Below, piece by piece: positions 41,612-50,137 of a stretch of DNA of 64,000 nt. This stretch comes from Cohnella caldifontis (lineage in GTDB: Bacteria > Bacillota > Bacilli > Paenibacillales > Paenibacillaceae). Under the pieces are notes generated by a model. The model made no database searches. It was not told the DNA's origin and saw nothing but the letters and a program-made list of their open reading frames with translations. The position numbers and the translations under genes are program-made. The stretch covers positions 496,001 through 560,000 of the forward strand of contig NZ_JAQZSJ010000001.1 of the NCBI RefSeq assembly GCF_029360585.1, read 5' to 3'. Position 1 is the stretch's first letter; every line of letters starts with the position of its first letter.

Positions 41612-43231
41612 CTATTTCGAGAGCCAAGCGTCTTCCGGCGTCCATTGGGTGGCCGAACCGGCGTTGAGGCCGTCATCATGCACCTTGGCGGACTTCGCCG
41701 TCGGGTTGGTGCTCACGCCGATCGGGACGGACAAAGCGTACTGCTCGAAAATGAGCTTCTGCAGCTCATGGGCCGTCCGCTGCCTGGAATCGTCGTCGGG
41801 TGCGGCGGCAATCGTTCCGAACAGCTTCTCCACGTCTTCCGGATGGGCGATGCTTTTGCCATACAGGCCTTTCGGACCGTATAGAGCGGGCATGAATTGA
41901 CCTACGTCGGGGTCCGCGCGAAGCGTGGAATTGATGATGCCCTCCCATCCGTTGCCGCGGATTTGCAAGAACTTGGCGTTGTCGACCTGTTCGATCTGGG
42001 CTTCGATGCCGATCTTCTGCAAATAGCCTTGGATCGCCGTGAACATCTGCACGAGGTCCGGGCTGTTCTGCACCGTCATCGTCGTTTTGAATCCGTTCGG
42101 ATAACCCGCTTCCGCCAGCAGCTTCTTGGCTTCCTCCGGGTTGTACGGGAATCCCTTCAGATCGGGATTGTACGACCAGGAAGCGGGGAGTCCCATTTGG
42201 TTCGTCGGCGACTGGAACCCGTAGGACATCTGTTCGACGATCGCTTTCGCGTCGATCGCGAGGGCTGCCGCCTGGCGAACCTTGACGTTGGCGAACGGCG
42301 AATCGGGATTGCCGCTGCTGAACGTGATCGCCGACTCCGCCGCGCCAAGCCCCGTGTTCAGCTTGACGATCTCGGCCGAACCCTTCAGTTCGTTGGCCGA
42401 TGAAGCGTTCATGGCATAATAGACGTCGATGTCGCCGTTTTTGAAAGAGGAAGAAGCGGTCATCGGGTCCTCGATGATCGTGAACGCGACGCCGTCCAAT
42501 TTCGGCTTGCCCGCCTGCCAGTAATTCGGATTTTTCTTGTATTGAACCGACACGCCGCGCTTCCAGTCGGCGAATTCGAAAGGACCCGTGCCGACCGGAT
42601 GCGTGGAGGCCCATTCTTTTCCGTTGGACTGCACGGCCGTCGGAGAGGTCATGTAAATCAGGCAAGCGACCGATTCGAACGTGCTGCTGTTCCACGTCTC
42701 CAAGTTGATGCTCAGCGTCGCCGGATCCACGGCTTCCACCGATCGGATCATGCCGATTTCCGGACGTTTCGCCTGAATGAATTGGTCGATGTTCCACTTG
42801 GCCGCTTCCGCGTTAAACTCGGTTCCGTCGTGGAATTTCACCCCGCTTCTCAGCTTGAACGCGATCGTCTTGGCGTTCGCGTCGAGGGTCCAGCTTTCGG
42901 CCAGCAGCGGAACCACTTTCCCCGCGCTGTCGTAACGTCCCAGCGTTTCGAGCGCGGGAGCGCCGATGAACATCTCGCCCTGCTGGCGCATATCGCTGGC
43001 GTAGCCGAGCACGTTCGCGTCGAACGGAACGCCGATTCTCAGCGTTCCCCCGGTCTGCGCCGCCGGTGGGGCGGAGCTGCCGGAAGCGGAATTTTCGGGG
43101 CTGCCGGAGGCTGCCGCGCTCGTATCCGTCGGCGTCGGTTCGGAAGACTTCGAGCAGGCGGTCAGCAGAAGCAACAAAATCAAGCCCAACAAGAGAGAGG
43201 GCTTTGCGAAGCGCGAACGGGGGTTCTTCAT
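41612..43231 (-). CDS. Dpp/Opp-type ABC transporter binding lipoprotein 4
   Basis: 539 residues from ATG 43231 behind GGAGGAG; the frame is open far upstream only as a shadow. Signal peptide with lipobox LTAC (Cys26) and a Ser/Thr/Pro linker. Family-5 motifs: FKLRSGVKFHDGTEFNAEAAKWNIDQFIQAKRPE, THPVGTGPFEFADWKRGVSVQYKKNPNYWQAGKPKLDGVAF, VKVRQAAALAIDAKAIV, FPYNPEEAKKLLAEAGYPNGFKTTM. Encoded between two carboxylesterases. Fourth orphan binding protein; it probably docks on the P4 permease. Confidence 0.94.
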   Translation of the reverse strand: MKNPRSRFAKPSLLLGLILLLLLTACSKSSEPTPTDTSAAASGSPENSASGSSAPPAAQTGGTLRIGVPFDANVLGYASDMRQQGEMFIGAPALETLGRYDSAGKVVPLLAESWTLDANAKTIAFKLRSGVKFHDGTEFNAEAAKWNIDQFIQAKRPEIGMIRSVEAVDPATLSINLETWNSSTFESVACLIYMTSPTAVQSNGKEWASTHPVGTGPFEFADWKRGVSVQYKKNPNYWQAGKPKLDGVAFTIIEDPMTASSSFKNGDIDVYYAMNASSANELKGSAEIVKLNTGLGAAESAITFSSGNPDSPFANVKVRQAAALAIDAKAIVEQMSYGFQSPTNQMGLPASWSYNPDLKGFPYNPEEAKKLLAEAGYPNGFKTTMTVQNSPDLVQMFTAIQGYLQKIGIEAQIEQVDNAKFLQIRGNGWEGIINSTLRADPDVGQFMPALYGPKGLYGKSIAHPEDVEKLFGTIAAAPDDDSRQRTAHELQKLIFEQYALSVPIGVSTNPTAKSAKVHDDGLNAGSATQWTPEDAWLSK

Positions 43232-43251
43232 TCGGACATCTCCTCCATGGT

Positions 43252-44766
43252 CTAAAAAGATAGGATGACAGGCTGGTGGTCGAGCTGCAGCTTTTTCGAG
43301 GCTTGGTCCCAAATGCCGCGTTCTTCCCGGTGCGGATCGTCGGCAACGCGGCTCCCGAGATGGAACAGCATCGTCTTGCGCCGCTCTGAATCGTATCTTG
43401 GCCATGCCGGTATTTCGGGCGTTCCCGGATCCCCATTCCGGGCGAAGGAGATCCAGGCGCGTTGCATCTGTTCGGCCAGTCGCTGCCGGTCCGGGGAACC
43501 TCCGGTTCGGTCCAGCGCCTCTTGCGTCTCCAGCGTGCCGAACACGAACGGCAGCTCCATTCCGTGGCAAGCGCCCAAAACGCCTCCCGCAACGGGGGAT
43601 CTCCAATCGAAACGGTACGCCCATACGGGCGCCTTCCTTTCCGCCAACGCCGAAAGCAGGCGTTCGGTCGAATAGGTATACCGGTGGAACGTCATCATCC
43701 GTTTCATTTTCTCCGCCGCCGTGCGTCCCGCCGCCTCGTTGGCCCAATAGTAGGGGGCGACTTCGTCCCAGAACGGGCCTGCCATCTCCGCGCAATAGCG
43801 GACGATTTCCTCCTCGTCCTGCCGGCCGAAGACCGGGTCCCGGCTGGCGGACATCCCGTATTCGTCCAGCGTGCCTCCGGCTACGATCGGGATCGAATCC
43901 GCGGCGCCGTTCCGGATCGCCTCAAGCGGCGGCGCGCCCAGCACCGCTCCGTCCTCCACCGGCCGCAGGCTCACGAAAGGCAGGGAAGCCGCCGCCTCGG
44001 CCAGCGCTTGCGCGGGCAAGCGCTGCAGCTCGCGCAAAGCGTTCGTTCTCGAGACCCCTAGCAGGCTTAAAACGCGCGCGGTCACTTTTTCCGCATCCGC
44101 GGCGGAAGCGGTCGAAGAAGCGCTCCAGCTCTGGAGAACGGCCTGACGGAACAACCCTTGCGCCATGGGCGAAGCCAACAGAACGCTGACGCTGCCCGCG
44201 CCGGACGACTGGCCGAAAACCGTGATCCGGTCCGGGTCCCCGCCGAAAGCCGCGATGTTATCGCGAATCCAGCGCAGCGCCGCGATCTGGTCCAGCGTCC
44301 CGTTGTTGCCGGAGCCGGCGTATTCCTCGCCCCCCAAATGTCCCAAATACAAATAGCCCAACGTCCCTAATCGATAGTTGAGGGAAACGAACACGACATC
44401 GCCGTTCCCGGCGAACGCTTCCCCGTCGTATAGGGGGGACGCGGCGGAGCCGCCAATGTAAGCGCCTCCATGGATCCACACCATCACGGGCCTCCGCTTG
44501 CCGTCCGCACCCGGAGACCAGATGTTCAAATAAAGGCAGTCTTCGCCCGTCTCCGCGCCCGCCGCCAAACGTTCCGGCTGGGGAGCGGCGCGGCCGTGCC
44601 GAAGAGCCTCCCGCACGCCGGACCAGCTCGCCGGGGGCTCCGGCGGGCGAAACCGGAGATCCCCGAGCGGAGCTTTCGCGTAGGGAATTCCTTTCCAGGC
44701 CCAGACGGTTCCCGTTTTCGCTCCACGCACCCAACCGCATGCCGTCCGGACGTCCGAATGTTCCAA
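43252..44766 (-). CDS. Type-B carboxylesterase D
   Basis: 504 residues from a TTG start (LEHSDVRTACGWVRG...) after GGAGGAGGAG, 3 bases beyond the CapA copy 4 stop. Catalytic parts: VMVWIHGGAYIGGSA, nucleophile VFGQSSGAGSV (GQSSG), acid AGGTLDEYGM, histidine GACHGMELPFVF. Closely resembles esterase A (11545-13017): shared PYA.APLGDLRFRPPEPP, YLNIWSPGAD.KRRPVMVWIHGGA, and HGMELPFVF. Cytosolic. Second copy of the CapA-esterase pairing (also 14257-16854). Confidence 0.93.
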   Translation of the reverse strand: MEHSDVRTACGWVRGAKTGTVWAWKGIPYAKAPLGDLRFRPPEPPASWSGVREALRHGRAAPQPERLAAGAETGEDCLYLNIWSPGADGKRRPVMVWIHGGAYIGGSAASPLYDGEAFAGNGDVVFVSLNYRLGTLGYLYLGHLGGEEYAGSGNNGTLDQIAALRWIRDNIAAFGGDPDRITVFGQSSGAGSVSVLLASPMAQGLFRQAVLQSWSASSTASAADAEKVTARVLSLLGVSRTNALRELQRLPAQALAEAAASLPFVSLRPVEDGAVLGAPPLEAIRNGAADSIPIVAGGTLDEYGMSASRDPVFGRQDEEEIVRYCAEMAGPFWDEVAPYYWANEAAGRTAAEKMKRMMTFHRYTYSTERLLSALAERKAPVWAYRFDWRSPVAGGVLGACHGMELPFVFGTLETQEALDRTGGSPDRQRLAEQMQRAWISFARNGDPGTPEIPAWPRYDSERRKTMLFHLGSRVADDPHREERGIWDQASKKLQLDHQPVILSF

Positions 44767-44769
44767 AAC

Positions 44770-45903
44770 TCACTCCTCCTCCGGCGCGGCGGGCTCCACG
44801 ACCACTTCGTTCCCCAGCACCGTAAAGCGCGCCTTCAAGCCTTGCGAATCGGAAATCTCCCGCACGTACCGCACGATCTCCGCGAAGCGGGGATGATCGG
44901 CCGCGACGATTTCGGGAACGTTGTCCAGGTCGATGTGGGTGGGAAGATACGACACGCGCGTGATCCGCCCATTCTCGATCGCGCATTTGACCGTCATCGA
45001 CTTGTAGGAGTCCGGAGGCCACGCCGCGCGCTCCGGCTTCCAATCCGGATTCAGCCCCTGGATCTCCTTGAATTGCCCGGATTTCATTCCTTCCGACCGG
45101 AAATCGCGCGGCAGCTCCATGGCGAAGTTGCCCAAGCTGTAGAACACGGCTTTGCCCTTATACACTTCGACGCCTTTTAAAATATGGGCATGGTGGCCCA
45201 GAATCAGGTCCGCCCCCGCGTCGATCGCCGCATGCGCCATTTCCCGCTGGTAATCCGCGAGCACGGCGGGAACGAAGTGAATGCCCCCATGCATCGAGAC
45301 GAACACCAGGTCCGCCCGGCTTTTCGCCAGCCGCACGTCCCGAACCATGGCCTGCAGATCCGCCCGATGGGCAAAGGTATGGATCCGGCACGGGGTTCCC
45401 GGCTGATCGTGTTCGATTTGCTCGTATACCGTATGGGCCCGCAGCGGCGCGCATCCCGGACGGTCCGCCTCGGCCCAGAACGACTGCGGCAAAATGGTGT
45501 TGTAGGCCAGAAATGCGATCTTGGTTCCTTTGCATTCCACGATCGCCGGCTGCCGGGCCTCCTCGATGTTGCGGCCTGCGCCGATGACGGCCAAATTTTG
45601 CCCGCGCAAAACGTCAAGCGTGTCCTGAAACGCCTCCCGCCCCAAGTCCATGCAATGGTTGGTCGCGAACGATACGACCTGGAACCCGGCGCGGCGGATC
45701 GCCCCGGCGACTTCCGGTTCTCCCCGGCATGCCATCCTCACCTGCGGCAGCTGCGCGCCGCGCCTTGACAGCACGGGCTCCAGCTGGCAGAACGTCACAT
45801 CCGCCCCGCGGAACACCGGCGCGACGCGCGCGAAAATCGAATCGGGATCGTCCCGCTCGGGGCCTACGTCCCCCACTCCGTAAAAGACGATCGGTTCCGG
45901 CAT
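44770..45903 (-). CDS. CapA-like metallophosphoesterase-fold protein (copy 4)
   Basis: 377 residues, no signal peptide. YGVGDVGPERDDPDSIF, FATNHCMDLGREAFQDTLD, VIGAGRNIEEARQPAIVECKG, VSMHGGIHFVPAVLADYQREM, LGHHAHILKGVEVYKGKAVFYSLGNFAMEL. Same type as copy 2, with long identical stretches, and like copy 2 directly followed by a type-B esterase gene. The pair CapA copy/esterase was probably duplicated as a unit. Function unknown; a metal-dependent hydrolase is inferred. Confidence 0.85.
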   Translation of the reverse strand: MPEPIVFYGVGDVGPERDDPDSIFARVAPVFRGADVTFCQLEPVLSRRGAQLPQVRMACRGEPEVAGAIRRAGFQVVSFATNHCMDLGREAFQDTLDVLRGQNLAVIGAGRNIEEARQPAIVECKGTKIAFLAYNTILPQSFWAEADRPGCAPLRAHTVYEQIEHDQPGTPCRIHTFAHRADLQAMVRDVRLAKSRADLVFVSMHGGIHFVPAVLADYQREMAHAAIDAGADLILGHHAHILKGVEVYKGKAVFYSLGNFAMELPRDFRSEGMKSGQFKEIQGLNPDWKPERAAWPPDSYKSMTVKCAIENGRITRVSYLPTHIDLDNVPEIVAADHPRFAEIVRYVREISDSQGLKARFTVLGNEVVVEPAAPEEE

Positions 45904-45918
45904 GTCCGCTCCCTCCCT

Positions 45919-46770
45919 TCATCCCCAACGATGCTGGTTGATTTCGGCGATAAACAGCGCGATTTCGTCGATGACCCGATCCGGCGCTTCGCTCGCGAGC
46001 GAGTGTCCGTGGTCCTGATAGAACACGGACTTGGCATAGGGCACGGCTTTCGCGGCCAGCAGCGACATTTCGGCCGAAATGATGTCGTCCTGCAAACCCG
46101 CCAGCATCAAGGTCGGCGTCCGCACTTTCCCCAGCAGCTCGGCCAGCTCCTCGTTCGTTGCGGCTTCGGGCAGCGGCTTGCGGGGATTGATCCGCAGCTC
46201 CTCGGGCGCCATCGACAGGAAAAACCGCTTGAAATCCTCATGCGCCCGCTGCCGCCTCTCCAGCCGGTCCGGGCTCGAGGTCGGGTATCCTTTCGGGGCG
46301 GGAGCCCGATCCATCATCTCTCTGAGCGCCGCCGGATCGTCCGCCATGTCGATCGTCCGCTGTCTGGCGGGAGACACGTCTCCGCCCGCCCGGTCGTGCG
46401 GCGCGCCGACCACCGATACGAACGCCTTCAGCAGCTCCGGATAGTCGAGGGCCAGTCTCCAGCCGACTCCGGCGCCATGGGAATTGCCCGTATAGATGAA
46501 CCGGGAAATTCCTTGCTGACGGGCGAACTCGGCGACGTCCCTCGCCCAAATCCGATACCACCCCGTTCCCAGATCCTCTTGGACATGGGTCGACTTGCCG
46601 TAGCCGCGCAACTGGATCTCATAGACGCGATACCCGGGCAGCGTTTGCGCAAGCCGCTTCTGGTAGGAGTCCCCGCCGAAGCTTTGCTGGGCGGAGATTA
46701 CGATCTCCTCTCCGCTGCCGAATGATTCGTAGTAGATATCCGCGCCGTCTTGCGTCCGATACGTTGGCAT
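45919..46770 (-). CDS. Alpha/beta-fold hydrolase
   Basis: 283 residues from ATG 46770 (MPTYRTQDGADIYYES...) after GGAGGGGG. A longer frame to 46815 would start inside the P7 -10 box, so it is not real. Classical fold: QLRGYGKSTHV, nucleophile in IYTGNSHGAGVGWRLALDYPELL (GNSHG), acid in LAGLQDDIISAEM, histidine in FYQDHGHSLASEAPD. Haloperoxidase/esterase-like size. First gene of operon P7. Confidence 0.88.
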   Translation of the reverse strand: MPTYRTQDGADIYYESFGSGEEIVISAQQSFGGDSYQKRLAQTLPGYRVYEIQLRGYGKSTHVQEDLGTGWYRIWARDVAEFARQQGISRFIYTGNSHGAGVGWRLALDYPELLKAFVSVVGAPHDRAGGDVSPARQRTIDMADDPAALREMMDRAPAPKGYPTSSPDRLERRQRAHEDFKRFFLSMAPEELRINPRKPLPEAATNEELAELLGKVRTPTLMLAGLQDDIISAEMSLLAAKAVPYAKSVFYQDHGHSLASEAPDRVIDEIALFIAEINQHRWG

Positions 46771-46813
46771 CCTGGTTCCCCCTCCGCGCATGTTGAAATC
46801 GCTTACGGTTTTC

Positions 46814-46895
46814 ATTGTGCAATAGAACGAGCGGAAATCCTATGTGAACCCTGCAGGAAAACGCTAGGCGGAAATCGTTCACCGTGCAGAAACGG
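46814..46895 (-). promoter_or_regulatory. Promoter P7 with paired operators (CapA/esterase/lipoprotein operon)
   Basis: Distal operator CCGTTTCTGCACGGTGAACG (46895-46876), proximal GTTTTCCTGCAGGGTTCACA (46862-46843), offset 33 bp; 23 bp; -10 CACAAT (46819-46814). The distal copy is the better match here. A cre-like sequence with one mismatch (minus strand CCGTAAGCGATTTCA) lies at 46794-46808 near the start point. Confidence 0.72.
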
Positions 46896-46919
46896 ATGCC
46901 GCCGCAAAACCGGGGAACG

Positions 46920-47338
46920 GTATGCCAAATGCTCCCTGAAATCCAGCACCACCTTGCCGTGCTGACCCGACATCGCGGTCTCGTAGGCTTTCTCGTAATC
47001 CGTGAACGGAAAGACAGGGGTCACGATCGGCTCGACGTTAAAATCCGGATCCCGTAAATATTCCATGGCTAGGTGAAATCTTGAGTAGCGTGATAGATGA
47101 GCGACCCGTACGGGGAAATTTCCCGCCGAACGACTTGCATGACCGGAATCTCGGACTCCGGAGCCAGACCGGTCAGCAGCATCTCGCCGCCCGGCCGGAC
47201 GAGCCGCAAGCCCGTTTCGAACGCGCTTCGGGCCCCTGCCGCCTCGGTGACGATATCAAACGACATCCCCCGCGCTTCGTCGGGATGGAGAAACCGGATC
47301 GGCCCCAGGCCCGGCACCGAATAGCGGACGGGGAGCAT
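46920..47338 (-). pseudogene. Remnant of a zinc-type (MDR) alcohol dehydrogenase
   Basis: The part 47338-47072 encodes the end of an MDR cofactor domain (FDIVTEAAGARSAFETGLRLVRPGGEMLLTGLAPES...YGSLIYHATQDFT) and stops at a TAG at 47069-47071. The expected continuation (MEYLRDPDFNVEPIVTPVFPFTDYEKAYETAMSGQHGKVVLDF) resumes in another frame at 47066. The N-terminal ~170 residues, including the catalytic zinc site, are missing. So the gene is truncated and frameshifted. Translation of the second part then runs on into the P7 region without a proper stop. Confidence 0.8.
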
Positions 47339-47612
47339 CGATTGCTCCGCGAAACCTCCGTTCCTATTGACGCCGAGCGAAAAACTATGGATGAACGATC
47401 GATCGCGTACTCATAACGTTCAACTCTCCGCCTTAGGCCTCCCTTGTTCGTGAATGAACCGAATATTTCAGGTGACTCCCCGCCGTGATCGGTAGCGTCG
47501 AGAAGTTTGTGTAATTCGTAGGGATCGTCCAGGGGGCGAAGTATGAATGTTTGCCTTTACTTTGGTGGGCTTTGCCCAAGCGAAGGCGCGGGAGACCGGG
47601 TAATGGCAGCGA

Positions 47613-47640
47613 GTTAAGAAAGAATGATCCTTATCTCCAT
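47613..47640. repeat. Short element TTAAGAAAGAA...CTTATCTCC, copy 1
   Basis: TTAAGAAAGAATGATCCTTATCTCC at this place resembles the sequence at 59641-59667 in another intergenic region. Weak inverted symmetry (TAAG/CTTA). Probably two copies of one small dispersed element. Confidence 0.4.
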
Positions 47641-47663
47641 CCCAACGCCCCGAAATCGCCGAC

Positions 47664-47796
47664 GTTGCCCGACTTTTCCGTACAACGCCCCGCTTTTTCG
47701 GAGAATTGGCCCACGTTGTCCGACTTTTCCGTACAACGCCCTGCTTTTTCGGGGAATTGGCCGATGTTGTCCGACTTTTCCGTACAACGCCCCGCC
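47664..47796. repeat. 51-bp tandem repeat, three copies
   Basis: Units start with GTTG at 47664, 47715 and 47766, a period of exactly 51 bp. Each contains CGACTTTTCCGTACAACGCCC, and the first two continue with GCTTTTTCGG.GAATTGGCC; the third is cut after CGCCCCGCC. GTTGT and ACAAC flank each unit core as an inverted repeat. A degenerate shorter copy precedes at about 47645. Because 51 is a multiple of 3, several frames on both strands stay open and would encode 17-residue repeats (ALYGKVGQ... on the minus strand); no ribosome site or start supports translation. Confidence 0.8.
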
Positions 47797-47883
47797 TCTA
47801 GCCTCTCTTGTTCGCAAGTAAGTGCCATAGATCGCTTTCATGAATGGAAGCATAAAGGGTTTTCGTAAATTGGTCATCCGAAT

Positions 47884-47935
47884 AAATCAGGCAACCGCCT
47901 TCCGACGCTCCGGTCAAAAGGCGGTTGCCTGATTT
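47884..47935 (-). terminator. Terminator of operon P8
   Basis: Stem AAATCAGGCAACCGCCTT with its complement around a 16-base loop; the minus-strand reading ends ...GCCTGATTTATTC. It is 27 bp after the 140-residue gene. The T-run is short but the stem is long and perfect, and works for either direction. Confidence 0.75.
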
Positions 47936-47962
47936 CGATCCGCTTGCTCCTGGCGCGGCCGG

Positions 47963-48385
47963 TTACCCGGACCGGCGCGACAATACCCATTCCTTGCGGA
48001 TCGCTCCGCGTTCCGTCGATCCCGCCACGCCGATCCTCAACTCTTCGCCGGACCGGGCCGATTCGAAGGAGATTTCCTGAATGCTGGCCTGCTTGTCGAT
48101 AAAAGACCGGAACGTCTTCCGACCCGCCTCGGGATCGGCCGGATCGTTTTCCTGCAGCAGATACGCTCCGTTCTCTCTCCCCATCTGCGCGGGGTAGACG
48201 AACACCTTGTCGTTTCTCGCCTCGAATCGGTACGTCTCCCAATAAGCGGCCGTTCCGTTATCGCCCGCGACCTGCATGCTTCCGAACATCAGATTGTAGA
48301 CCGGCTCCGTGAAATCCGCGATGAAGCCGTCGCCCTGCCATGCCCCGCTCAAGAAGGCCAGTTGGTTCAATGGATTTCGGTTCAT
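47963..48385 (-). CDS. Small lipocalin-like protein (DUF6265/DUF1579-like), unknown function
   Basis: 140 residues. The N-terminal LNQLAFLSGAWQGDGFIADFTEPVYNLMFGSMQVAGDNGTAAYWETYRFE resembles small beta-barrel proteins that start with FL.G.W.G; the rest is beta-strand rich (DKVFVYPAQMGRENGAYLLQENDP, IQEISFESARSGEELRIGVAG). Such folds bind small hydrophobic ligands. No signal peptide. Third and last gene of operon P8, after a CocE-type hydrolase. The family assignment is tentative. Confidence 0.7.
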   Translation of the reverse strand: MNRNPLNQLAFLSGAWQGDGFIADFTEPVYNLMFGSMQVAGDNGTAAYWETYRFEARNDKVFVYPAQMGRENGAYLLQENDPADPEAGRKTFRSFIDKQASIQEISFESARSGEELRIGVAGSTERGAIRKEWVLSRRSG

Positions 48386-48419
48386 GCCGCGTCCTCCCTT
48401 TCGATTTGAACTTCGCCGA

Positions 48420-50123
48420 TTAACCGTTCCCGACGACCGGCAGCGTCACCGAAGAAGGCGTATCGCCCCCGCAATGGATTCGGACGACGGGCGGATCGTC
48501 GGCGCGGATGCCTTCCGGCTGTTGCACGCCTTTTTCCGCGTTGGTTACGGTGACGCGGATCCGGCTTCCCCTCGTATAGACGTAGGATACGGCTTCGAGG
48601 ATAAACGCCAGCTTGGCCGGCTCGCGATCCGAGAGAGGCGCATAATCCCTTTCCAGGCTGCGGTGGTAAGGAAGGCCCATCCGGTCCCAGACTCCGTTGG
48701 CCGACTCCTTCCGATGGGAGGCCCGCATAAAGCCTTCGGTCACCAGACGGGACGTTCCGTCCGCCCGGACTTCCTCCAGATACGCGAGAAAATTGCCGTC
48801 CTCAGCCGTAGACGTCACCCACAGCTCCATGACCGGATGTCCGGTCACCTCCAGATCGCGTTCCAGCGGGGCCGACGTGTAGGTCAATCCTTTCTCGTCC
48901 AGCTTGGCGGTCAGATCTTCCGGCAAGTATCGGTTCATTCGTCCCCGGCGCGGATCGAAAACCTCGATTTCGAAGTCCGTCTTGTAACGGTCGACATGCG
49001 GCGAATCGATGGGTTCGGCGGTTAGGCAGCCGTCATTGGCGGAGCGGACGGTTCCCGACGGCCCCGGTCCGAAAAACCAGGCGATCCGCTCGGCGTTCTC
49101 CGGGGGCCAGGCGGAGGATTGACGCCATTCCTTGCCGGCCGGCGCGTTTAGCGTGTAGTACCGGACGGCCGGTTCCGCCGCGAAGCCGTTGTCGATGCCC
49201 TTCAGCGCGTAGTCGAACCATCTCAGGTGTTCCCGCGCCATATCCACTTTGCCGTTCGGGAAAGCCGTTTCCCCGTCTTTGCTGCTGCCGTGGTCCCAAG
49301 GTCCGACCAGAATATGCCCGCCCCAATCGGCCTGGGTGATCAATTGGCCTCCGCATCCGGGATCGAACCAACCCGCGATCTGATAAACGGCGACGCCCGA
49401 AGCTTTGATCTCCTCGGTATATTCGCACGGCGGGATCACCAGGTTGGGGGCAAACCCGAAGCGGGGATTCACCGTATCGCGGAACATGTTCTCCGTGAAC
49501 TGGTATCCGGCGAACGACCGGTTCCGCTCGTGGTCTTTCATCGCGGCGGCGGCTAGCGGAAAGTTCGGGGCCGGATCTTCGTCGACCGGCGCTCCCATCG
49601 CTTCCGGCGGCGGAACGAAGCTTCTCGTGACCGGCAGCGCCGACACGCCGTTCGGATAGTTCTGGTAGTAAAAGTCGCTGTTGCAGACGACGGGGGTAAT
49701 CGCCCGCAAATGCGGCGGCCTCCTAGCCGCGGCGGCTTCTTGGATCAGCCCCATGTTGGAGAGACCCATCATGCCGACATGGCCGTCGCACCAGCGCTGT
49801 TCGGCCGCCCACTCGATCACCGCTTTGACGTCCTCCCCGTCGGTCGGCTCGCAGAACCCTTGGGAATAACCGAACGACGCCCCGAATCCCCTCGTCTCCA
49901 GCACCAAATACGCATATCCGTTGCGGAGCAGCGTTTCGATGACGTCTCGGTACATCTCGAAGGCTTGCCGTCTGTGAAACCGGCCGGCCAGCAGAACCGC
50001 AGGCAGCGCCCCTGCTTCCGAGCCGTCCGCCCGCGTCGGGAAGTACAGATCGACGGCGAGTTTGACGCTTCCGTACCCTTCGACGTATTTGGAGCGCCGG
50101 GTATAGCCGCTGAACTCCGACAT
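48420..50123 (-). CDS. CocE/NonD family hydrolase B
   Basis: 567 residues from ATG 50123 (MSEFSGYTRRSKYVEGYG...) after GAGAGGGGAAG; ATG 50141 overlaps the upstream stop (ATGA) but lacks a ribosome site. Fold markers: LVLETRGFGASFGYSQG, nucleophile in HVGMMGLSNMGLIQEAAAARRPP (GLSNMG), GPWDHGSSKDGETAF with the histidine, and the C-terminal jelly-roll from ~330. Probable cytosolic esterase or acyl-amidase. The nucleophile elbow differs from copy A (GPSY), so substrates may differ. Confidence 0.9.
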   Translation of the reverse strand: MSEFSGYTRRSKYVEGYGSVKLAVDLYFPTRADGSEAGALPAVLLAGRFHRRQAFEMYRDVIETLLRNGYAYLVLETRGFGASFGYSQGFCEPTDGEDVKAVIEWAAEQRWCDGHVGMMGLSNMGLIQEAAAARRPPHLRAITPVVCNSDFYYQNYPNGVSALPVTRSFVPPPEAMGAPVDEDPAPNFPLAAAAMKDHERNRSFAGYQFTENMFRDTVNPRFGFAPNLVIPPCEYTEEIKASGVAVYQIAGWFDPGCGGQLITQADWGGHILVGPWDHGSSKDGETAFPNGKVDMAREHLRWFDYALKGIDNGFAAEPAVRYYTLNAPAGKEWRQSSAWPPENAERIAWFFGPGPSGTVRSANDGCLTAEPIDSPHVDRYKTDFEIEVFDPRRGRMNRYLPEDLTAKLDEKGLTYTSAPLERDLEVTGHPVMELWVTSTAEDGNFLAYLEEVRADGTSRLVTEGFMRASHRKESANGVWDRMGLPYHRSLERDYAPLSDREPAKLAFILEAVSYVYTRGSRIRVTVTNAEKGVQQPEGIRADDPPVVRIHCGGDTPSSVTLPVVGNG

Positions 50124-50137
50124 GGGCGCTTCCCCTC

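Noticed and set aside
5553..45903. Capsule or poly-gamma-glutamate synthesis locus because of four CapA-like genes
   Set aside because: No CapB/CapC, no polysaccharide polymerase and no membrane anchors; neighbours are catabolic.
47664..47796. CRISPR array
   Set aside because: The repeats are contiguous 51-bp units without variable spacers, and no cas genes are present.
47551..47877. Small overlapping proteins in the minisatellite
   Set aside because: Frames are open on both strands only because the period is a multiple of three; no ribosome sites.
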